11,293 nucleotides of DNA from Clostridiaceae bacterium (lineage in GTDB: Bacteria > Bacillota > Clostridia > Saccharofermentanales > UBA5734). The notes under the pieces were generated by a model. That model had not been told where the DNA came from and made no database searches. It was given only the letters and a program-made list of their open reading frames with translations. The DNA lies in contig JAAYPL010000123.1 of NCBI GenBank assembly GCA_012519875.1, positions 1-11,293 of the forward strand. The letters run 5' to 3'. Made by a program: the position numbers and the translations under genes. Positions 7,222-11,293 of the stretch are shown piece after piece (position 1 is the first letter of the stretch; each line of letters opens with the position of its first letter).

Positions 7222-7268
7222 ACTTCCCAGTAAACAAAAGTTTTCAGCCGGATGGGACGTGTGTTTTT

Positions 7269-8645
7269 ATGATTATGACCCGCGAAAAAGGATTTTACAA
7301 GCGCATCGCTTTGCTGATGATTCCCTTGGCCTTGCAGAATGTTGTCACCTATGCTGTCAACCTGACCGACAATCTGATGGTCGGCACATTGGGTGAGTTG
7401 GCTCTTTCCGGCGTCTTCATCGCCAATCAGCTCCAAGCTGTTCTCCATATGCTGGTCGTCGGCCTGAGTGCTGCCTTGGTTGTGCTTTCGGCACAATATT
7501 GGGGTAAACGGGATGGCCGCAGTGTCAAAATCATTATCGGCATCACGTTGAAATTCGCCTTGGGCGCCGGCTTGATTTTTTTACTGGCCACTTTGATCCT
7601 CCCCGAACAAATCATGGGCTTCTTTACCAAGGACGCCGGCGTTGTGGCGTCATCTCTGGAATATCTGCGGGTTATTCGTTTTACTTACATCTTTTTCTGC
7701 GTCACACAGGTTCTGGTGGCTTCCATGCGTTGCGTGGAAAACGTTCGCATCGGGCTCTATTTGTCCATCATGACCTTCGCGGTCAACGTCTTCCTCAACT
7801 GGGTGCTGATTTTCGGCAATCTTGGCGCACCGGCCCTTGGCGTGCGCGGCGCGGCCATTGCCACGCTGGTTGCCCGCATTCTCGAAACCGTTGCCATTTT
7901 TGCCTATGTCACCCGGATTGATCAGAAACTGCAGATGCGCCCGGCAGATCTTCTGCTCTTTGAAGCTGAACTGTTGAAGCGCTTTTTCCGTTACGGCCTG
8001 CCGGTCATCCTCGGCGACATTTTCTGGGGCATCAACATTGCGGCTCAGGGCTTCATCATCGGCCATCTGGGCGCCACCGCCACCGCCTCGGTCAGTGTGG
8101 CCAATACTGTTTTTCAGGTTTTCAGCGTGGCGGTCTACGGAATGGCGGGAGCGTCGGCGGTTGTCATTGGGCAGACCGTCGGTCAGGGCGACATTCCCAA
8201 GGTCAAGGAATATGCTCGGACTTTGCAGGTTCTTTTTGTTGCCGTTGGCCTGGCGACCGGTATTCTGCTCTTTTTCGCCAAAGACCTCCTGCCGTTGGTT
8301 TATAAGAATCTGCAACCCGAGACCATGACCATGACCCTCGGTATGCTGACCGTACTGTCAGTTACCGTTGTAGGAACCGCCTACCAGATGTCGTCGCTGA
8401 CCGGTATTGTCCGCGCCGGCGGTGCCACCCATTTCGTGCTGATCAATGATCTGATCTTTGTCTGGCTGATCGTCATCCCTTCAGCGGCCATCGCGGCCTA
8501 TGTTTTCCAGGCATCGCCCATTATTGTTTTTGCCTGTCTAAAATCCGACCAGGTTCTTAAATGTCTGGTAGCCGTGGTAAAGGTCAACCGCTTCCGCTGG
8601 ATCAAAAACCTGACCCACACACGCGCGCAGGAAGCAGCATCCTGA
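7269..8645 (+). CDS. MATE family efflux transporter
   Basis: Cation-coupled exporter of the multidrug and toxic compound extrusion superfamily, inner membrane. From ATG at 7269 the product is 458 residues, the normal size, with about twelve hydrophobic helices in two similar halves. Family-like features include the N-terminal RIALLMIPLALQNVVTYAVN region with the TDNLMVGTLG stretch, AQYWGKRDG after helix 2, the mid-protein GAPALGVRGAAIATLVAR segment, and second-half equivalents YGLPVILGDIFWGINIAAQ and VIGQTVGQGD. The ATG at 7269 has only a weak ribosome binding site (GGGA 11 bases upstream); a second ATG at 7275 is possible. The substrate cannot be predicted. The gene ends 30 bases before the convergent pcm, with no obvious terminator. 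Confidence 0.92.
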   Translation: MIMTREKGFYKRIALLMIPLALQNVVTYAVNLTDNLMVGTLGELALSGVFIANQLQAVLHMLVVGLSAALVVLSAQYWGKRDGRSVKIIIGITLKFALGAGLIFLLATLILPEQIMGFFTKDAGVVASSLEYLRVIRFTYIFFCVTQVLVASMRCVENVRIGLYLSIMTFAVNVFLNWVLIFGNLGAPALGVRGAAIATLVARILETVAIFAYVTRIDQKLQMRPADLLLFEAELLKRFFRYGLPVILGDIFWGINIAAQGFIIGHLGATATASVSVANTVFQVFSVAVYGMAGASAVVIGQTVGQGDIPKVKEYARTLQVLFVAVGLATGILLFFAKDLLPLVYKNLQPETMTMTLGMLTVLSVTVVGTAYQMSSLTGIVRAGGATHFVLINDLIFVWLIVIPSAAIAAYVFQASPIIVFACLKSDQVLKCLVAVVKVNRFRWIKNLTHTRAQEAAS

Positions 8646-8675
8646 TCACTTCCCGGCTTCGCTTTGCGTCACGCG

Positions 8676-9266
8676 TTAACCATCGGCGCTCCAGCCATAG
8701 CGCCCTTTTAACTCGACAAAGACCACATGTTCAAGGATCCGGCTTGTGACCTGTCCCCGCCGGTTGCGTTTAACCAATAAGAGCTCTTGCATTCCGGGCG
8801 ATCCAACCGGGATGATCATGCGTCCGCCGGGTTCCAGCTGCCGGACCAGCTCATCCGGGATCGCGGCGGCGGCGGCGGTCACCATGATTTTGTCATAAGG
8901 TCCGAACTCCGGCCAGCCCAAGCTGCCGTCACCGATTTTATATCGAATATTCTCAAAGCCCATTTGGCCGAGCCGCTGACGGGCTTTGTGCGACAGCTCG
9001 GCAATCCGCTCGACCGTGAAAACCTCTTGGGCAAAGGCAGCAAGAAGAGCCGTCTGATAGCCCGATCCGGTACCGATCTCCAGAATGCGGTCATGGCTCT
9101 GCGGGTTGAGCTGCCGGGTCATGGCCAGAACCAAGCTGGGCTGGGAAATGGTCTGCCCAAAGCCGATCGGCAGCGGTCGATCCAGGTCGGCCCAATTTTT
9201 GTTGATATTATCAATAAACAAAGATCGGTCCAGTCTACGATAATATTCCTCAATTGAACAATGCAC
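8676..9266 (-). CDS. pcm: Protein-L-isoaspartate O-methyltransferase
   Basis: SAM-dependent repair enzyme that methylates L-isoaspartyl residues in ageing proteins. The 196-residue product shows the family signature PIGFGQTISQP (33-43, with the conserved Ser41), the SAM-binding motif I LEIGTGSGYQTALLA (62-76), FTVERI (83-88), GDGSLGWPEFGPYDKIMVTA (112-131) and QLEPGGRMIIPVG (143-155). Length fits bacterial Pcm. The start is GTG at 9266: GAGGTG lies 7 bases upstream, and an in-frame TGA at 9275-9273 rules out a longer N-terminus. An ATG at 9271 is out of frame and too close to the ribosome binding site. It has its own promoter, divergent from the LacI-type regulator; no functional link to the neighbours is evident. 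Confidence 0.94.
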   Translation of the reverse strand: MHCSIEEYYRRLDRSLFIDNINKNWADLDRPLPIGFGQTISQPSLVLAMTRQLNPQSHDRILEIGTGSGYQTALLAAFAQEVFTVERIAELSHKARQRLGQMGFENIRYKIGDGSLGWPEFGPYDKIMVTAAAAAIPDELVRQLEPGGRMIIPVGSPGMQELLLVKRNRRGQVTSRILEHVVFVELKGRYGWSADG

Positions 9267-9314
9267 TCCATATCACCTCGTATCCCTCAAAACGGATGTT
9301 GTCGCTCCATGTGC

Positions 9315-9343
9315 ATTATAGATGCTCGGCAGCAGCCTTTCCA
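9315..9343 (-). promoter_or_regulatory. Sigma-A-like promoter of pcm
   Basis: Minus-strand TGGAAA (9343-9338; 4 of 6), 17-base spacer, perfect TATAAT (9320-9315). Predicted start near 9308, leader about 42 bases. Confidence 0.6.
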
Positions 9344-9371
9344 CACACGTCTCAAGCCATCGAAAATTCCC

Positions 9372-9400
9372 TTGACATCCCCTGATCTGCTGATTATCAT
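9372..9400 (+). promoter_or_regulatory. Strong sigma-A promoter of the LacI-family regulator and downstream operon
   Basis: Consensus TTGACA (9372-9377), exact 17-base spacer, TATCAT (9395-9400; 5 of 6). It is the best promoter in the window. Predicted start near 9407, leaving a leader of about 79 bases that carries a pseudo-palindrome and a small ORF. Confidence 0.8.
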
Positions 9401-9406
9401 TTTAAC

Positions 9407-9424
9407 ATAGGTATCGTTATCTAT
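9407..9424. promoter_or_regulatory. Candidate LacI-family operator over the transcription start
   Basis: ATAGGTATCGTTATCTAT is an 18-base pseudo-palindrome: seven of nine base pairs of the dyad match, centred on CG. A central CpG in an A/T-rich dyad is the usual shape of LacI/GalR-family operators. It overlaps the predicted transcription start directly behind the -10 box, ideal for repression of the adjacent lacI-type gene and its downstream operon. Assignment to this regulator is inference. Confidence 0.5.
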
Positions 9425-9455
9425 CCGAAACGGCGGTCTGCCGGGAGGTCACGTT

Positions 9456-9482
9456 ATGAAAAAACACCTCGGTGAGGAGTAA
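9456..9482 (+). CDS. Possible 8-codon leader ORF upstream of the regulator
   Basis: ATG-initiated ORF encoding MKKHLGEE, ending in TAA three bases before the regulator's ATG. It has its own GGGAGG ribosome binding site (9443-9448) with 7-base spacing. Its last two codons (GAG GAG) form the regulator's ribosome binding site, so translation of the leader would cover or expose it and couple the two starts. Too short for coding statistics; it may simply be chance. Confidence 0.35.
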   Translation: MKKHLGEE

Positions 9483-9485
9483 GCC

Positions 9486-10481
9486 ATGGCATCAATCAAA
9501 GATGTGGCCCGGCTGGCCGGCGTATCGCCCATGACCGTGTCACGGACATTAAATAATAATTATCCGGTCAGCGCTCAAACACGGGAAAAAGTTCTTAAGG
9601 CCGTCAAGGCCTTGGATTACGAACCGAATGTCATGGGCCGCAATCTGCGTAATGCGCGCAACAAAACCGTTCTGGTCGCAGGTCTCGGGTTTGTCGAGTC
9701 GATGCTCAATGGTATTTACCGGGCGGCGGCACAGCTGGATTATGAAGTAATCCTGATGCACACGCGCCATTTTGGGAAACAGGATTACGGCCGGCGAATC
9801 AAAAATGGGATGGCCAGCGGCATCCTGTTCATGAACATGATGGAAGAAGGCATTATGGCCGAGGTCAACAGAACCTTCAGCATGGTACAGTGCGGCAGCG
9901 CCGTCAACATGCCGAACGCCTGCTCGGTATCCATTGACGACGAAGCCGCGGTTCATCAGTTGACCGAGCAGCTCTTAAAGCAAGGTTGCCGCCGGATTGC
10001 TTTGGTTTCATCCGGCACCGAGGACATCATGCTCCAGATGACGGTCAGCCGCCGCAAAGGCTTTCTCAAGGCACTGGTGGACAACCGAACCGAAACCGAT
10101 CCACGATTTCTGGTTCACTGTAATTTTTTGCGCGACGATTTTTCCCAAGCCGCTCAAATCGCCAACTGGTTTGCCTCACTTCCCCCGGATGAACAACCGG
10201 ACGCTGTTATCTGTGAGCAAAATCAGATCGCCATTGCCTGCTTAAGTGTCTTTCGTGAAAAAGGGCTGGCGGTGCCGCGGCAGATCGCCGTAGCATCACT
10301 GGACGACCAGCCCGTCAATGAGATTTTACGTCCTACCCTAACCGCCATCCGGCATCCCTACGAAGCCATGGGGCGTGAGGCCATGCAGCTTTTAGTGGCC
10401 AAGATCGAAGGACGGATGAATGTGCCACGGCAGATTATTTTCAAGCATGAGCTGGTCTGGCGCGACTCAACAGCAACCTGA
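9486..10481 (+). CDS. LacI/GalR-family transcriptional regulator
   Basis: Ligand-responsive DNA-binding repressor, probably controlling the sugar or glycoside genes that follow. The 331-residue protein has the N-terminal LacI helix-turn-helix (about 3-24, IKDVARLAGVSPMTVSRTLN), the hinge helix region (about 46-58, PNVMGRNLRNARN) and a periplasmic-binding-protein-like effector domain (about 60-331), including the typical QLLKQGCRRIALVSS and GLAVPRQIAVASLDD segments near the subdomain crossovers. The ATG at 9486 has GAGGAG six bases upstream. Only 38 bases separate it from the deglycosidase-type beta gene, with no terminator between, so it probably leads that operon and regulates itself through the dyad at 9407-9424. 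The effector is unknown. Confidence 0.93.
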   Translation: MASIKDVARLAGVSPMTVSRTLNNNYPVSAQTREKVLKAVKALDYEPNVMGRNLRNARNKTVLVAGLGFVESMLNGIYRAAAQLDYEVILMHTRHFGKQDYGRRIKNGMASGILFMNMMEEGIMAEVNRTFSMVQCGSAVNMPNACSVSIDDEAAVHQLTEQLLKQGCRRIALVSSGTEDIMLQMTVSRRKGFLKALVDNRTETDPRFLVHCNFLRDDFSQAAQIANWFASLPPDEQPDAVICEQNQIAIACLSVFREKGLAVPRQIAVASLDDQPVNEILRPTLTAIRHPYEAMGREAMQLLVAKIEGRMNVPRQIIFKHELVWRDSTAT

Positions 10482-10519
10482 TCAAACCCTAAATAAAAAC
10501 CAATCGCAGGAGGAGCACG

Positions 10520-10918
10520 ATGTACGAGAAACATATGCTGGCCAGAGACGACATTCAGAGCGTCGTGGAGAACGGAGTCGGAACCGGGTTCACCGTCAAA
10601 TTGAAAATTCCCTATTACCGGGGTGTCTTCCTCAGCTTGGTAGAGGACATGCAAATCCGTTTCAACGACCGTCTCTTTACCCGTGATCAATTGACCTTTT
10701 CGGTGAGCGGCGGGACCTTCACTTTCAAGGAAATGGAGACCCAGACCACCTTTCGTTGGGAATTTGGCGAGAAAGCAACCGTCTTCGTTCCGCTGCCGGG
10801 AGGAATCCCCTTGGGCATGCATCGGATCGAGGTCACCGTTTCCATCCGCGTCAGCTACATGGGCGGTGCGCGGCCCTTCACGGTTGTGCTGGAAAATGTC
10901 AGCCCGATGGGCGGTTAA
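10520..10918 (+). CDS. DUF6379 / C-glycoside deglycosidase beta-subunit-like protein
   Basis: Small beta-rich protein resembling the beta subunit of C-glycoside deglycosidases, the two-subunit enzymes that cleave the C-C bond of 3-oxo-C-glycosides. The 132 residues match my memory of the family: an N-terminal MYEKHMLARDDIQSVVENG (1-19), the conserved stretch KIPYYRGVFLSLVEDMQI (29-46), an alternating beta pattern to the end, FTFKEM (67-72), PGGIPLGMHRIEV (93-105) and a VSYMGG turn (111-116). AGGAGGAG lies four bases before the ATG. It is followed after 18 bases by the alpha-like gene, the pairing expected for such a complex. Related proteins act on various natural glycosides, so the substrate here is not known. 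No signal peptide, so cytosolic. Confidence 0.82.
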   Translation: MYEKHMLARDDIQSVVENGVGTGFTVKLKIPYYRGVFLSLVEDMQIRFNDRLFTRDQLTFSVSGGTFTFKEMETQTTFRWEFGEKATVFVPLPGGIPLGMHRIEVTVSIRVSYMGGARPFTVVLENVSPMGG

Positions 10919-10936
10919 GCGAAAGGAGAAATATCC

Positions 10937-11293
10937 ATGGCTATCAAATTAGGGGTTTCCTTTTACAGCTATCAACAGGCTTATTATACCGGCCGTAAAA
11001 ATCTGGAGCAGCTGATCGACGCAACCGCCAATGTGGTGGGAGCGCGCGGCGTCGAGCTGATTCCCGAGCAGATGCCGGTCGGATCGTTTCCTGATCCATC
11101 CGAGGCAGACGTCGAATGCTGGTTTGCATGGATGGAAAAATATCAAACCGAACCCACCTGCATGGACTCCTTTATCGACTGGATGCTTTACAAAGACCGT
11201 ATTCTGACCAAGCGCGAGCAGGTTGATCAGATGGCTCGGGATCTCAGGCTGGCATCTCGTTTGGGCTTTAAAACCCTTCGTGTCCTGTGCCCG
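10937..11293 (+). CDS. Sugar phosphate isomerase/epimerase-like TIM barrel, C-glycoside deglycosidase alpha-like (partial)
   Basis: First 119 codons of a xylose-isomerase-like TIM-barrel protein; the remainder lies beyond the window. Visible features: IKLGVSFYSYQQAYYTG (3-19), a first strand-helix unit, ARGVELIPEQMPVGSFPDPS (36-55), the W-rich CWFAWMEKY (61-69), TCMDSFID (74-81), and RDLRLASRLGFKTLRVL (101-117). This pattern resembles the alpha subunit of C-glycoside deglycosidases, which carries the metal site and catalytic residues; those late-barrel residues are not in the visible part. GAAAGGAG sits 8 bases before the ATG, and it is 18 bases after the beta-like gene. It could instead be another member of the same broad isomerase/epimerase family, but the neighbour makes the deglycosidase reading the likeliest. 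Confidence 0.8.
   Translation, partial: MAIKLGVSFYSYQQAYYTGRKNLEQLIDATANVVGARGVELIPEQMPVGSFPDPSEADVECWFAWMEKYQTEPTCMDSFIDWMLYKDRILTKREQVDQMARDLRLASRLGFKTLRVLCP

Noticed and set aside
7650..8315. 221-codon minus-strand open frame
   Set aside because: Antisense to the MATE gene; the hydrophilic, Asn/Gln/Asp-rich translation is typical of the reverse complement of membrane-protein codons.
9266..9271. ATG at 9271 as the pcm start
   Set aside because: It is out of frame with the Pcm motifs and only two bases from the ribosome binding site; GTG 9266 has normal spacing, and an in-frame stop precedes it.
1..11293. CRISPR arrays, tRNA or rRNA genes, insertion sequences, riboswitches
   Set aside because: No repeated spacer pattern, cloverleaf, transposase frame or recognisable riboswitch core was found; all intergenic gaps are shorter than about 220 bases and are accounted for by promoters or leaders.

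Overview
The window looks like a chromosomal segment from an anaerobic, Clostridia-like member of the Bacillota. The case rests on a PcrA-type helicase, a long-form (two-domain) ribosome hibernation factor, a three-cysteine cytidine deaminase, an ECF vitamin transporter S-component, strong purine-rich GGAGG-type ribosome binding sites and sigma-A-like promoters. The organism cannot be named from this sequence, and the moderately high G+C and the presence of pcm mean it is not a typical low-GC clostridium. I see no insertion sequences, phage genes, tRNA, rRNA or CRISPR arrays.

Layout. On the minus strand, 1-2000 holds most of pcrA (C-terminus cut by the window edge) and 2186-2719 holds hpf, which is followed by a clear intrinsic terminator (2117-2164) that isolates it from pcrA. 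Divergent from hpf, a plus-strand run begins at 2891: a GtrB/DPM-like membrane glycosyltransferase, a CoaX (type III pantothenate kinase) homologue, a PanT-like pantothenate ECF S-component, and then, after 91 bases, a LarA-family nickel-pincer racemase (5382-6647). cdd (6680-7105, minus) is convergent with larA and divergent from a MATE exporter (7269-8645, plus). pcm (8676-9266, minus) is convergent with the MATE gene and divergent from a LacI-family regulator (9486-10481, plus).

The right end opens a catabolic operon. The lacI-type gene is followed at short spacing by a DUF6379 / C-glycoside deglycosidase beta-subunit gene (10520-10918) and by the first 119 codons of a TIM-barrel sugar-isomerase-like protein that resembles the deglycosidase alpha subunit (10937 to the edge). 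The regulator has a consensus promoter, an 18-base pseudo-palindrome with a central CG across its predicted transcription start, and a possible 8-codon leader ORF that ends at the regulator's own start region.

The two points that most deserve attention are the CoaX homologue, which has lost several signature residues (including the first catalytic aspartate) yet sits directly beside a pantothenate transporter, and the LacI-controlled C-glycoside deglycosidase module with its operator and leader ORF. The remaining genes are housekeeping or common accessory functions.
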